From contig VXAU01004381.1 in the NCBI GenBank assembly GCA_013399695.1, positions 24,270-88,269 on the forward strand: 64,000 nucleotides of DNA, in the 5' to 3' direction. A program made the position numbers and the translations under genes. Below, in pieces: positions 52,301 through 58,649 of the stretch (positions are counted from its first letter, which is position 1; the number at the start of each line of letters is the position of its first letter). The notes under the pieces were generated by a model. It worked only from the letters and a program-made list of their open reading frames with translations. It was not told the origin of the DNA and did not search any database. This DNA comes from Formicarius rufipectus. Lineage: Eukaryota; Chordata; Aves; Passeriformes; Formicariidae.

Positions 52301-55300
52301 AGTAATTCTAACATAGCATTCAACAAAGCTTTAGCATTTACCAGAATGGCATCCTCTTCCATACATAAGCAAACAAATCACAGAATTACAGAATTATTTA
52401 CATTAGAAAAGACCTCCATGATCAGAGTCCAACCTTTGACAGATCATTACCTTGTCAACTAGACCATATCATGAAGTGCCATGTCCAGTTGTTTCTTGAA
52501 CAATCCCGGGGATGGTGACTCCACCTTCCTGGGCAGGTCATTCCAATGCCTAACAACCCTTTCAGTGAAAAAAATTCTTCCTGATGTCCAGTCTGAATGT
52601 CCACTGCCACAACTTGAGGCCACTTCCTCTCATCCTGTCACTAGTTACCTGGGAGAAAAGACTGGCCCCCATCTGGCTAGAACCTCCTTTCAGGTAGTTG
52701 TAGAAGTCTCCTTTGAACTCTCTTTCTTCAGGCTAAACAATGCCAACTTCCTCAGTTGCTCCTCATAAGACGTGTGCCCCAGACCCTTCACCAGCTTTGT
52801 TGTCCTTCTCTGAACATGCTCCAGGCACCTCAATGTCCTTCTTGGAATGAGAGGCCCAGAATCAGACAGAAGATTCATGTGCTGAATACAGGGGGTGATC
52901 TCTTCCCTGGTCCTGCTGGCCACACGAGTGCTGGTACAGGCCAGGATGCCACCAGACTTCTTGCCCACCTGGGCACTGCTGTCTCATGTTCTGCTGCTCT
53001 CAAACAGCACCCACAGGTCCTTTCCTGCCACTCTGTCCCCAGCCTGTAGCGCTGCCTAGGGTTCTTGTGACCCAAGGGCAGGATCCAGCATTTCACTTTA
53101 TTGAACCTCACACCACTGGCCTCAGCCCATTGATCCAGCCTGATCAGCTCCCTCTGCAGAGCCTTCCTACCCTCAGGAAATGTCCAGTTAAGGTTAGCAG
53201 TTTTCCCTTTCAGTATTTTATATCCTTCAGGGAAGTAATGATGCTTGCTTCTGCCACTGAAGTGTAGGTCTGTGTTAAAATATCTAGTAAAGACAATACA
53301 GGTACAAAAAGATTGTGCTTCTTCTACTATAATCAGATATTTTATTCATCAGCAGTGTGGACCACGCAATGCAATCTAAAAGAGCTCTTTAACATAAGCT
53401 GAATCCACAGGAGCGTCTTTTTCCTTTCTTTTCTTTTTTTACTGCTATTGCATACATCCAGTCGACTGATTTTCAATCTTTTAGACAATTTTTTACGTTA
53501 TACTACCAGTGGAAGGATCGGTAATACTATCTTTCCTATTAACACATCTGATCAAAATTTGAAGGCGTGTATATACATCAAATGTACACACCTGAGAAGA
53601 GATCAAAAGCTATACAAGTTTTCCGAAAACCCAGTGTGTAATTGCAGAGACCTATGATACTCACCCAGATGTCCTTTTTCACAGTGTGTGTGATTTTTTT
53701 GATTTGCACATCTAATTCTATCTCTAAGTACTGACTTCAATGAGACATCAGCATAAGCCTAGCTGTGTTTGTTAGTACAAAGGAGTAGCTCCAGCACGGC
53801 CAATTTGTTCAGCTACTCAATTTATACAGGCCAGTGGAAATGTATATTTACACCACTAGCAATTGCTGCATTAGAAATTTTATAAACGCTGAAGGTTATT
53901 GAGTGACACATTTTGCATTGCTTTGTCCCGTTCTCTATTTTATGTGTGAAATATGGGACAGTGGGAGCAAAATTGCCTTCATACAAATAAAAAGAGATGT
54001 TTAAATTAGAACCCAGCTTTTATGACACTTTGCTAATTTTGCTATTTCCCTTTAATACAAGGTATATGATAGACAAATAATGATGCACCATACTCATTTA
54101 GAAACCCCCACCCAAGTGATTGGACAGTGGTCTCTCTAACGGTACATGAACGAGGAAGCAAGTTCCACGCAGACTACAGTGGCCTGGGTACAAGGTGTCC
54201 ATCGTGACATTGCACAACTTTAAGCTGAGGTTTTTAACTTTTCTTTTACAAGCTCTGGAGTTTTCTGCTACCAATGCAGTGGAAAACCAGTGATAAACAG
54301 CTACACGTTAAATTACAAAAGACAGTTCAGCACAAGGGCTGCAGAATGAAAAAGCAGTAGTGTGCTGAAAACAGTTTTCTGTAGCTCATGCAAGCATCTC
54401 TTTTGAAAATTCTCTGTTGCATGCTGTGCAGTGTGAGACTCAGCATCACGGTCACATTCTTTCAAAGCTTACTCTAAGGGGACAAGAACAGCATAGCAAG
54501 TGGAGCAAAATGCCAGTGAACTAAATACACTGTTATTTAATGAGATCCTGTTGCACAGTGAAACTTGTATACAGCACAACAGCAACTAATACACAGCTAC
54601 CTACAAACATCCACTTTAAAACTGTTAAGCAAATTGGCATTAGAGCACTGCATCAAGATTCTGACTTAGGCTGACATCCCTAGTTTAGTTTTCAGTAGTG
54701 CATAACTGTTTTAATGCACATCACTTTTATGTGTATTTTGGTGATGTACAATTTCATATGGATATCATGGTAATTAATACTAAAAAAAAAATAAGCCCGC
54801 CCAAAAAACAAACACAAAGGTTTTTAAGTCATAATTATTAGTGACTAACTGCATTTAACCCCTCCTATAGACCAAAAAATATAACCTAAAAAGTTCTTTA
54901 ATTTGAAGGCCAGTGAAAATCACTTGTTAGTCAGAGGATACCTTGATTGAAATATATTAGTCATAGGAAAATATGCCAAACAATAATTTCAGCAGTTATA
55001 AAGGCAGAAGAAGGTGATGAAATTCCACTTTTTAACCATTCTCTTTGCATTTCAGTAAGATGGTAAGGTATGAAAAAATAAAATGCCACTGTACTAATAA
55101 AACATTTTAGAGGTAGAACCTTTCGGTCCCTGTTGAATCCCTCCTGGCTATAATCTGCCTTTTCAGGGTCTACTATTCCTGGCTGTTCATTGTGGAACTG
55201 CCTCTCGAGTGTGATGTCATCTCTGAGTAACCAGATTGAACTGGCCGGGAACCTCACCGGAGCTGTAGGCCTGAAGTTTACACTCAAATTACAGCACAGA

Positions 55301-56636
55301 GATGAGCAATGAAAAAATGCAAGCTAGAGGGATCAAGTTTTTTACAAATCAGGCAAAGGATTTACACACAAAATGAACTTAATACTGATGTATTTGACTT
55401 CCCTATCTGAATGGCCACTGAGCTTTGTTAGTTGAAGTGCAATTGTTTAGCAAGGGGGATTTTTGAGCATTTCTTTCACTTACAGGATTTCCAGCATGAT
55501 GTTCACAGATCTCACTCAAGACTGCAGTTATGCAGGTAGAAATTCTGTGCTGTGCTTTTTAACTTTTAAAAATGTTAGTATCTAAAACTTCATAAAATCA
55601 TATTAACTTTTCTACAGCAATCTGCTGAATTATTATAGTGTTACAACTGCTGGATCAAATGCTTCGTATTCCTGCAGTTTACCCATAACCCTCAATGAGA
55701 GAGATTCAAAATGCTTGCTGCTAGTCTACTGTTCATCCATAATGTGGAGACACGGATTTTTAACATTATTAAAATATGCAGGTTACTATTAGGTGGAGGA
55801 GGAGGGAATAACAAAGAAATCCCGCAGACACAGAAGAACCAACAAAAGATAGCGGCCCATTTGAAGCTACAGTTCACACTATGGGACGACTTTCAACCAC
55901 ACTTTTTCCTCTGTGTCAGACTCTTGGGATAAAGTGAAGACACTAGCACCGGAACTCCAAAATGGGTTTTCAGGCAATCTCTGTCTGCTTCATGCGTTCT
56001 CCTACTGATTTCCAACAGCAGAGCAAAAAATGCAGCTGCCGAACTACACTACCGAGTTGGTCGGCGAAAACTCAAGTATTGGTGATGGTGCTGCTACGCT
56101 TATTTAAGACTTATCCTGCAGTTTACTTCATCGGCAAGATCTGCTGCCTACATGTTTTAGCGGGGACACTGAGGGGGAGGGAAGGGGGTGTGCACCCGAA
56201 GCCCTCACCCTCGGCCTCCGGAAGGGGCCGCGGGAATGTGAGGGGAGCTCCGGGAGCCCCCCAGGCCATGCGCTCACTTACAGACGTGGTCATCCATCCT
56301 CAACGGCCTCCGCAGGCGGATGCTGGCCGGGATGGTTTTGTCCATCAGCTCCTCGACGCTCTGCAAAGAGGAGACCGCACGCCGCCGTCAGCCCCCGCGG
56401 GCCGGCACCGTCCACTCCGGGACCGCAGCGGGAGCGCCCCGGCCGCGCCGCCCCCCGCCCCGCACGGCGCCTACCTGCACCCCGACGGCCCGCAGCATCT
56501 CCTGCTTCTCCCGCTCCCGCGGCCCGATGTGCCGCTGGGAGAAGTCATCGTGCCGCGGCAGGAGCTGCTCGATGCACCGCGCCGCCTCCCCGCCGCCCCA
56601 ACGCCGCTGCCCCGCCGCCGCTGCCGCCTGCAGGTN
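16193..56636 (-). CDS. GLDC: GLDC, glycine dehydrogenase (decarboxylating), P-protein, mitochondrial; 25 coding exons
   Basis: PLP-dependent P-protein of the glycine cleavage system in the mitochondrial matrix. It decarboxylates glycine and passes the aminomethyl group to the lipoyl arm of H-protein. Twenty-five coding exons were placed, the same number as in human GLDC, and every junction keeps phase. Exons 2-25 encode 935 residues plus TAA; exon 1 adds at least 53. Landmarks: LLPRHDDF and RHIGPRE (exon 1), MGYYNCSVPQ (exon 3), GSCTMKLN (exon 14), SAHGTNPASA (exon 17), HLNLHK with the PLP lysine and the GGGGPG loop (exon 19), and the C-terminal CTCPP and KRASS (exon 25). Intron 21 has a GC donor. 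The start codon and most of the targeting peptide are not intact in this assembly. The gene runs opposite and convergent to UHRF2. Confidence 0.97.
17258..17338 (-). CDS. GLDC: GLDC exon 24
   Basis: Exactly 27 codons, phase 0 at both ends: MSPHTLNCVTSSKW then DRPYSREVAAFPL. Acceptor TTTCATTGTAG and donor CTG|GTGAGTA. The sequence is highly conserved across vertebrate GLDC. The upstream intron (626 bp) has no recognisable content. Confidence 0.97.
17965..18137 (-). CDS. GLDC: GLDC exon 23
   Basis: Two bases complete a glycine, then 57 codons from FHAPTMSWPVAGTLMIEP to DPQINPLK. Donor AAG|GTAAGG. This is part of the C-terminal small domain of the PLP fold; the TMSWPV and EPTESED motifs are family hallmarks. 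The intron upstream is 287 bp. Confidence 0.97.
18425..18520 (-). CDS. GLDC: GLDC exon 22
   Basis: Encodes YVAHEFILDTRPFKK and EAVDLAKRLQDY, with split glycine codons at both ends. Donor TATG|GTAAGTC; acceptor TTTACAG. The intron on its 5' side has a GC donor (see exon 21). Confidence 0.97.
19769..19880 (-). CDS. GLDC: GLDC exon 21, followed by a GC-AG intron
   Basis: Thirty-seven codons plus one base: TMGAKGLKHASEIAILNANY through FRGARG. The donor reads AGAG|GCAAGTAT: GC in place of GT, with an otherwise perfect donor match. No GT nearby would keep the G|GT glycine codon joined to exon 22. The downstream intron is 1248 bp, with a T/A-rich tract at about 19350 and no recognised repeat. Confidence 0.95.
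21111..21252 (-). CDS. GLDC: GLDC exon 20
   Basis: One base completes a valine, then 47 codons: KKHLAPYLPTHPVIKMQ, DACPLGTVSAAPWGSS and ISWVYIK. Donor AAG|GTGTGTG and acceptor CTTTCAG. The AAPWGSS motif lines the active-site region in the P-protein family. The intron after it (1230 bp to exon 21) shows nothing recognisable. Confidence 0.97.
21884..21996 (-). CDS. GLDC: GLDC exon 19, PLP-lysine exon
   Basis: Thirty-seven codons plus two bases: VGLCRPGDYGSDVSHLNLHK, then TFCIPHGGGGPGMGPIG. The lysine in NLHK is the residue that forms the Schiff base with PLP in P-proteins, and the GGGGPG run is the glycine-rich loop beside it. Acceptor CATTCACAG, donor GAGT|GTGGGT. The intron downstream is 631 bp, nothing recognised. 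Confidence 0.98.
22449..22598 (-). CDS. GLDC: GLDC exon 18
   Basis: Fifty codons, phase 0 at both ends: VDKHKDNLAAIMITYPSTNG, then VFEEEIGDVCDLIHKHGGQV and YLDGANMNAQ. The aspartate in YLDGANMNA is the conserved PLP-ring contact of this fold. Donor CAG|GTACAA is a weak match; acceptor CCACTAG. The 452-bp intron to exon 19 shows nothing recognised. Confidence 0.98.
22995..23054. repeat. A/C-rich low-complexity tract
   Basis: Poly-A followed by AAC, ACCA and AAAC units in GLDC intron 17. Similar A-rich tracts with CC or ACC interruptions occur at about 13502-13570 and 14236-14282. Confidence 0.7.
23200..23325 (-). CDS. GLDC: GLDC exon 17
   Basis: Forty-two codons in phase 0: VCLIPKSAHGTNPASAQMAG, then IQPIEVDKNGSIDISHLKAM. 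SAHGTNPASA holds the histidine that stacks on the PLP ring in the family. Donor ATG|GTGAGT. The 601-bp intron downstream carries an A/C-rich tract at 22995-23054. Confidence 0.98.
23462..23478. repeat. Poly-T homopolymer
   Basis: Seventeen T in GLDC intron 16. On the GLDC strand this is poly-A. No adjacent retroposon body was recognised. Confidence 0.8.
23480..26779. other. GLDC intron 16, unannotated part
   Basis: AT-rich intron with patches of moderate GC near 24180-24660. No exon or diagnostic repeat motif was recognised; short open frames here lack codon structure and homology. Confidence 0.5.
26780..27180 (+). mobile_element. Diverged avian ERV (ERVK-like) LTR-type segment
   Basis: The order of motifs resembles a repeat common in bird genomes: CTTTCCCTGAGCTTTTATTG, a TTATATGGCATAAAATATGC box followed by CTTTGGTCAGCTGTGTC, then CCTTGGCACTGTGAAAGCAC, CCCTGTGTTATGAACAGTG and CTGCTATGAAGAAAGCTAAG. 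The call is from memory of such elements; ends and terminal duplications are not resolved. No retroviral coding region accompanies it. It lies antisense to GLDC in intron 16. Confidence 0.55.
27393..27468 (-). CDS. GLDC: GLDC exon 16
   Basis: One base completes the serine of QPNSG, then 25 codons: GAQGEYAGLAAIKAYLNARG and EHHRT. Donor ACC|GTAAGTG, acceptor TCTTGCAG. The 4067-bp intron after it holds the ERV LTR-like segment near 26780-27180 and is otherwise unremarkable. Confidence 0.97.
28353..28495 (-). CDS. GLDC: GLDC exon 15
   Basis: Forty-seven codons plus AG of a split serine: PISWREFANIHPFVPLDQAQ, GYQQLFKDLEKDLCEITGYD, ending ISFQPN. Acceptor TCTAG and donor AG|GTAGAA. The 884-bp intron to exon 16 shows nothing recognised. 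Confidence 0.98.
28621..28715 (+). mobile_element. CR1 LINE internal fragment
   Basis: Resembles the CR1 segment containing GGGTGGGACCACTGATCTG, CTGGAGGATTGGAAG, GGAATCTGGACATG and TATGAGTTTCAACAAGG. In intact CR1 this lies a few hundred bases upstream of the piece found at 29602-30122 in the same orientation, so both may derive from one insertion. Confidence 0.7.
28716..29601. other. Unclassified sequence between two CR1 pieces in GLDC intron 14
   Basis: 886 bp that starts AT-rich, carries a CT microsatellite (28843-28857), then becomes GC-richer (about 28950-29560) with a CT-rich patch near 29450-29520. It does not resemble CR1, and I do not recognise it. It may be a nested insertion. Confidence 0.4.
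29602..30122 (+). mobile_element. CR1 LINE 3' fragment
   Basis: Clear CR1 landmarks in order: CAATAGTGTGGCCAGCAGG, TGGCACCGGTGAGGCCACAC, CATGTCCAGAGAAGAGCAAC, TTGGTGAAGGGTCTG, CTTATGAGGATCAGCTGAGG, GACCTGAAAGGAGG, and TGGGTATTAGGAAAAATTTC. The extreme 3' tail is not recognised. It is antisense to GLDC. Confidence 0.88.
30303..30400. repeat. GA-rich low-complexity tract
   Basis: Nearly pure purine on the + strand, including an AGAGAGAGAG run, in GLDC intron 14. On the GLDC strand it is pyrimidine-rich. Confidence 0.65.
30893..30934 (-). CDS. GLDC: GLDC exon 14, 42-bp micro-exon
   Basis: Fourteen codons in phase 0: GSCTMKLNSSAELT. Donor ACA|GTAAGT and acceptor TTCTTAG. This tiny exon carries the invariant GSCTMKLN motif that opens the C-terminal PLP-binding half. 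The intron after it (2397 bp) contains CR1 pieces at 28621-28715 and 29602-30122 and a GA-rich tract. Confidence 0.97.
31027..31111 (-). CDS. GLDC: GLDC exon 13
   Basis: One base completes a serine, then 28 codons: YHSETNIVRYMKRLENKDIS and LVHSMIPL. Donor TTG|GTAGGT. The intron to exon 14 is only 92 bp, the shortest in the gene. Confidence 0.98.
31597..31694 (-). CDS. GLDC: GLDC exon 12
   Basis: Thirty-two codons plus two bases: ELIAESMGDETKGILSTPFK, then ISKFLTHQVFN. Acceptor TGTGGAAG follows a pyrimidine tract; donor ACAG|GTTTGT is weak. It spans the linker between the N- and C-terminal halves. The intron downstream is 485 bp. Confidence 0.96.
32227..32307 (-). CDS. GLDC: GLDC exon 11
   Basis: Twenty-seven codons in phase 0: LGVSLDETVNEKDLDDILWI then FGCESSS. 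Donor TCT|GTAAGT, acceptor CCATAG. Residues around GCESSS join exon 12 as in vertebrate GLDC. The intron downstream is 532 bp, nothing recognised. Confidence 0.97.
32968..33107 (-). CDS. GLDC: GLDC exon 10
   Basis: Two bases complete a glycine, then 46 codons: LRRAGHKLHHDLFFDTLTIT, CGCSVKEVLDRAALRKINFR and IYSDDR. Donor AGA|GTAAGC, acceptor TTATAG. The 660-bp intron downstream contains one N at 32427 in an A-rich run. Confidence 0.97.
34094..34199 (-). CDS. GLDC: GLDC exon 9
   Basis: Thirty-five codons plus one base: ALLANMSAMFGIYHGSDGLR and HIARRVHNATLILAE. Acceptor GATCCTAG and donor GAAG|GTGCGT. The 986-bp intron downstream has nothing recognised; an N sits at 34052. Confidence 0.97.
35147..35243 (-). 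CDS. GLDC: GLDC exon 8
   Basis: One base completes an arginine, then 32 codons: DASGKEVYRLALQTREQHIR and RDKATSNICTAQ. Donor CAG|GTAATT, acceptor GTGACTTAG. This is a very conserved N-half segment. The intron downstream is 947 bp, nothing recognised. Confidence 0.98.
35505..36240 (+). mobile_element. CR1 LINE 3' region, about 0.7 kb
   Basis: Long diverged match to CR1: GTGGGCTGACAGAAAGCTCA, CAAGGGAAGTGCAAAGTCCT, CTGGGGGCTGCCCAACTGG, CCTGGGCTCCATCAGGAG, GGAGAGAGTCCAG-like bases, GGGTGACTAAGCACTGACAC and GGCTGGATCAGACGGCCTCC. Small internal deletions break the frame. It is antisense to GLDC in intron 7. Confidence 0.9.
36241..37005. other. GLDC intron 7, sequence between two CR1 copies
   Basis: AT-rich spacer with no exon or repeat that I can recognise. 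Confidence 0.5.
37006..37356 (+). mobile_element. CR1 LINE 3' end
   Basis: CR1 landmarks: CTGAGGGGAGATCTTGTC, GAGGTTGTAGCAAGGTG, CTCAAGTAACAAGTGCAAGG, GGTATAGATTGGATATTTGG, GGTTGCAAAGCATTGGAACA, GGCTTCCCAGAGAAG and the tail GGTCTTTTCCAACCTTAAAG then GATGCTATGATTTC. It belongs to a different subfamily from the 35505-36240 copy, ends 39 bp from exon 7's donor side, and is antisense to GLDC. Confidence 0.92.
37396..37592 (-). CDS. GLDC: GLDC exon 7
   Basis: Sixty-five codons plus AG of a split arginine: TLTCCATDLLALCILKPPGE, FGVDIVLGNSQRFGVPLCYG, GPHAAFFAVKENLVRMMPGR and MVGVT. Acceptor GTTCTCAG, donor AAG|GTAAGG. The Cys in PLCYGGPH is Gly in human GLDC. The 2152-bp intron downstream contains two CR1 copies (35505-36240 and 37006-37356). 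Confidence 0.98.
37843..37990 (-). CDS. GLDC: GLDC exon 6
   Basis: One base completes an asparagine, then 49 codons: YTGVITELKLPHEMDFSGKD, VSGVLFQYPDTEGKVEDFSE and LVERAHQNG. Donor GGG|GTAAAG, acceptor TTTCCAG. The intron downstream is 250 bp. Confidence 0.98.
38704..38781 (-). CDS. GLDC: GLDC exon 5 (short)
   Basis: Seventy-eight bases: completes an arginine, then 25 codons HNKRRKFYVDARCHPQTIAV VQTRA, with AA of a split asparagine. Acceptor TTCAACAG, donor AAA|GTAATG. It is easily overlooked because the adjoining acceptor tract is A/T-rich. The intron downstream is 713 bp, nothing recognised. Confidence 0.96.
39174..39212 (+). mobile_element. CR1 LINE extreme 3' tail
   Basis: Bases TGACCCAAACCATTCTATG then ATTCTATGA: the classic CR1 terminus with its 8-bp ATTCTATG repeat. 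Only the tail is clear; sequence to its left is too diverged to assign. Confidence 0.75.
39490..40311. other. Unclassified GC-richer block in GLDC intron 4
   Basis: Two GC-richer patches (about 39560-39800 and 40030-40310) separated by AT-rich sequence, abutting the CR1 at 40312. The second resembles multi-copy sequence I associate with bird retroelements, but I cannot name the family. No spliceable exon was found. Confidence 0.35.
40312..41385 (-). mobile_element. CR1 LINE fragment with decayed reverse-transcriptase region, about 1.07 kb
   Basis: Antisense CR1 landmarks on the + strand: CCCCAGAACTGGGCACAACA, TTTGCCACAAGGGCACACTG, CCCCAGGTGCAGGCCTTTGC, CCTGTCAGCCCATTTTCTCC, CTGGGGTATACCATTA, CATGCCTGGAGATGGTTTCC and CAGCTTGCTTAAGTG. 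Translated on the - strand it shows frameshifted remnants of the CR1 polymerase (for example ELTQREVMFDQPDDF). It is in the same direction as GLDC, in intron 4. Confidence 0.9.
41578..41742 (-). CDS. GLDC: GLDC exon 4
   Basis: Fifty-four complete codons with split codons at each end: VTQYTPYQPEVSQGRLESLL, NYQTMVCDITGMDVANASLL and DEGTAAAEAMQLCH. Acceptor CTTACAG, donor CAG|GTACTA (weak). The 2796-bp intron downstream contains CR1 pieces at 39174-39212 and 40312-41385. Confidence 0.98.
44969..44992. repeat. CA/TA microsatellite
   Basis: Short run of CACACA then TATATA units in GLDC intron 3. Too short to carry further meaning. Confidence 0.8.
46426..46561 (-). CDS. GLDC: GLDC exon 3
   Basis: Two bases complete a cysteine, then 44 codons plus TG of a tryptophan: ENEILETLYNIASKNKIWRS, YIGMGYYNCSVPQPIARNLL and ENAG. 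Acceptor CAACTAG, donor ATG|GTAATG. The 4683-bp intron downstream (41743-46425) is AT-rich; I see only a CA/TA microsatellite at 44969-44992. Confidence 0.98.
46562..49269. other. GLDC intron 2, left part
   Basis: AT-rich intron. No exon or repeat was recognised apart from short homopolymers near 47160 and 47990. Confidence 0.5.
49270..49560 (+). mobile_element. Possible degraded CR1 3' end
   Basis: GC-rich patch whose order AGGCTCTTTACAGAG, CCCTGAGCAGCCTGGACTGA, GAGCCTGCTGTGGGCAGGGG and CCAGCCTGAACAGG is reminiscent of a CR1 3' region. The match is weak and there is no terminal ATTCTATG repeat. Confidence 0.4.
50880..51300. other. Unclassified GC-richer patch in GLDC intron 2
   Basis: About 400 bp with clearly higher GC than its flanks and three overlapping short open frames, none with a recognisable domain or splice context. 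It is probably an old retroelement piece, but no landmark allows a call. Confidence 0.3.
52378..53185 (-). mobile_element. CR1 LINE 3' region, about 0.8 kb
   Basis: Begins at its 3' tail (TCACAGAATTACAGAATTAT on the +) and runs through GGGGATGGTGACTCCACC, GGTCATTCCAATGCCTAAC, AAAAATTCTTCCTGATGTCC, CCTTTCAGGTAGTTGTAG, GACCCTTCACCAGCTTTGTT, CTGGCCACACGAGTG and ACTTTATTGAACCTCAC. It is a long, fairly continuous copy in the GLDC direction inside intron 2. Confidence 0.93.
53186..56159. other. GLDC intron 2, right part up to the CpG island
   Basis: AT-rich intron with no exon or recognisable repeat. Conserved regulatory elements could be present but cannot be seen without alignment. Confidence 0.45.
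56282..56360 (-). CDS. GLDC: GLDC exon 2
   Basis: Twenty-six codons plus one base: SVEELMDKTIPASIRLRRPL then RMDDHV and T of a split cysteine. Acceptor CTTTGCAG, donor CTGTAAGTG region (T|GTAAGTG). It is GC-rich and inside the CpG island. Its partner exon 3 is 9.7 kb away. Confidence 0.97.
56475..56636 (-). CDS. GLDC: GLDC exon 1, 3' part; start codon not resolved
   Basis: From the N at 56636 the frame reads 53 codons through RRWGGGEAARC, IEQLLPRHDDF, RHIGPREREKQEM and GVQ to the donor CAG|GTAGGC. The part from WGGGEAARC onward matches avian P-protein. The mitochondrial targeting peptide should lie before it. In this frame there is no ATG between the N and an in-frame TGA at 56763-56765 (+ strand coordinates), so the 5' part is missing or frameshifted at the N. 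A 114-bp intron separates exons 1 and 2. Confidence 0.85.
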
Positions 56637-56843
56637 GCGCCCGGCATCCCTGCGCCGCGGCCGCACCGCCCCTGCCCCACGGCGGACACGCGCGCGGGAA
56701 AGAGCGCTTTTGTCCACAAAAGCCTTGCTCAAATAGGAGAAAGGGGTGTCTGTGTTTCTGCATCAGAGCAGGAACTTCCTTTTGAGTGGCGGGCTTGAGG
56801 AGAAGCAGCTTGTCATTATACGCAGCTGGTACTGCTGCGTGGC

Positions 56844-56867
56844 TCTGTGTGTGTGTGTGTCTGTGTG
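56844..56867. repeat. GT microsatellite upstream of GLDC exon 1
   Basis: CTGTGTGTGTGTGTGTCTGTG on the + strand, about 200 bp upstream of the N in exon 1. It is a likely polymorphic marker; a promoter role is only conceivable. Confidence 0.8.
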
Positions 56868-58004
56868 AAGTTTTTTACTTCTGGGGGTGTTAGTCTCGGG
56901 GAACGAAGAGGTAACTGGTACCCACTTTCCCCCTCTTCCTTCAGTTCTGTCTCTGAGGATATCAGCATAGTTGCCAAGTAGTACCTTTAATTATAAAGTG
57001 TAGCTGCGTTGAGGACATGTATTTGCACCGATGTTTAAACAGAGTAGCAATGAAAGAAAAAAAATATTTCCAAGATGTATGTTGATTTAATCTTAATTGT
57101 GTCACAGATGTACTGTCTGTCTGCTGAATTCAGTGAGATAACTGATCACTACTTCCAAACATAAATTTCCTTTGCACCTAAGATCACTGACTCAAGCAAG
57201 ATCTCTACTTCTGTAGTAAACAGGGAATTATTTCTCTGATATAAGCTGAGTTACCCTAACTACTCCATTATGCTGGAATAGGCACTCTCAACTTATACCA
57301 ATGTGTATTTGGAGTAATGACATAAGTCCTTGCTTTCAGAATGAGAGAGCCCCAAATAAATACACTAACCTGAGATGCTCACTTCAAACTGCAAAGTTGT
57401 TTGTTGCAAGGGTTTGTGATATAAATTCAATACCAACTTTAATAGACTGCTATTAAAATATAATTATGTTTTGCTTTTGTCCTCTATTTGTATATATTGC
57501 TTCTTTATAAATATGATAGTAACATGAAGGAAGTTAAAACTCTGTTATGACTTTTAACTTGAGATAACATAAAAAGAGTGAAATAGAAACATTAGGAAAA
57601 GACATTAAACCCACAATAATAACAAATTAATTCTTGTTATGAATTTGTACCTAAATGAATTTATTTTTAAAGCAATTCCAAAGCTTTTTGAAACAATTTG
57701 CAGATTTTGTCCAAATATTCATGCAGAATGTGTCTAATAAGTGTACCTAAAAAATTATTGCTTTTCTCTGACAGGTAGTATTAGGATGATATTTCACTCA
57801 AAATAAGCCATCACAGTCAGTTAAAAACTCCGTTGCAGTTCTAATACTGCAGGTTTATGGGTGGTGCCAGAACCATCATTCTGTGCTCTTTGTAAATCAT
57901 AAACTATCACAATAAGAAAATTGTATTGTATTCTTTTAAGATTCACTTCAGCTCCTTTCTATAACCCACAGCTGGAAGTCCACACCAGCTGATATGCCTC
58001 TGCA
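56868..58004. other. GLDC 5' flank
   Basis: AT-rich intergenic sequence next to the GLDC CpG island. No gene, repeat or further island was recognised. Confidence 0.5.
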
Positions 58005-58260
58005 GCACTGTATCATAGAACATAGAGACTGGGTCAGATTACAGTGTTATCTATAGTAATAACAACCAATTTCTGACACTGGCCAGCTACAGCTACCTAA
58101 GAAGGAACACAAGACTAGGACAAAAAGGTGTACTGATACCAATCTGTGGTACTTCTACCATTAGTTATCATCCTGGGATTTCTGCATTCAGTAATCCTTA
58201 ATGTGTTTTTTTCCCAAAATTTATTCATCTGACCTCTGAACCCATGTATACTGTTAGTGT
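58005..58260 (+). mobile_element. Possible ancient CR1-like 3' UTR piece
   Basis: Segments such as CATAGAGACTGGGTCAGATT, CTGACACTGGCCAGC, CAGTAATCCTTAATGTG, AAATTTATTCATCTGACC and CTGAACCCATGTATACTG resemble an old amniote CR1 3' sequence. It is strongly diverged, and the call is from memory of that motif order. Confidence 0.4.
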
Positions 58261-58649
58261 AATGAATATAACAGCTTACTATTCAGAAGTCGTCATATTA
58301 CAATTCTATTACAATCTAATACTCCGTAGAGTAATGAAAAGCACTCATAATGTTAAAGACATTGCAACAAGTAAAACAAAACTTGCAAGTATCAGTACAG
58401 ACTTACTCCAACATATGCTGACTTCTGTCCTAATGAAAGATTTGTTGTGTAGAAATCCTTCAACACAAAGAAGGATTTTAGTTCTTTAAATTACCTTCTC
58501 TATGGTTGTTCCTGCTTATGGGTTTGTACTGTAAAGATTGATGCCTTTTGAGACATCTTTGTCATAGATTTTTTTTTCTCCCGTGTATGTTTAATCTGCA
58601 ACATGATTCTTTGCTTCAAGTAAGATTTTAAAAGAACTATCACTGTGTA

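Larger units (their letters stand above)
56160..56720. promoter_or_regulatory. CpG-rich island over GLDC exons 1-2
   Basis: Sharp jump in GC and CpG content against the AT-rich surroundings, spanning exon 2, intron 1 and exon 1. This is typical of a vertebrate 5' end. The transcription start is expected a short way beyond 56640 on the - strand; I could not assign a TATA box or an exact start. Confidence 0.75.

Noticed and set aside
56545..56763. ATG at 56761-56763 (- strand) as the GLDC start
   Set aside because: It opens a frame different from the conserved HDDF frame and would need a frameshift. Its peptide does not look like the family N-terminus. Kept only as a reason to suspect the N.
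55962..56798. A 278-codon open frame on the + strand, the longest in the window
   Set aside because: It runs antisense through GLDC exons 1 and 2 and their CpG island. GC-rich DNA has few stops, it contains an N, and its composition (Pro, Arg, Ala) is that of antisense CpG-island sequence. No domain is visible.
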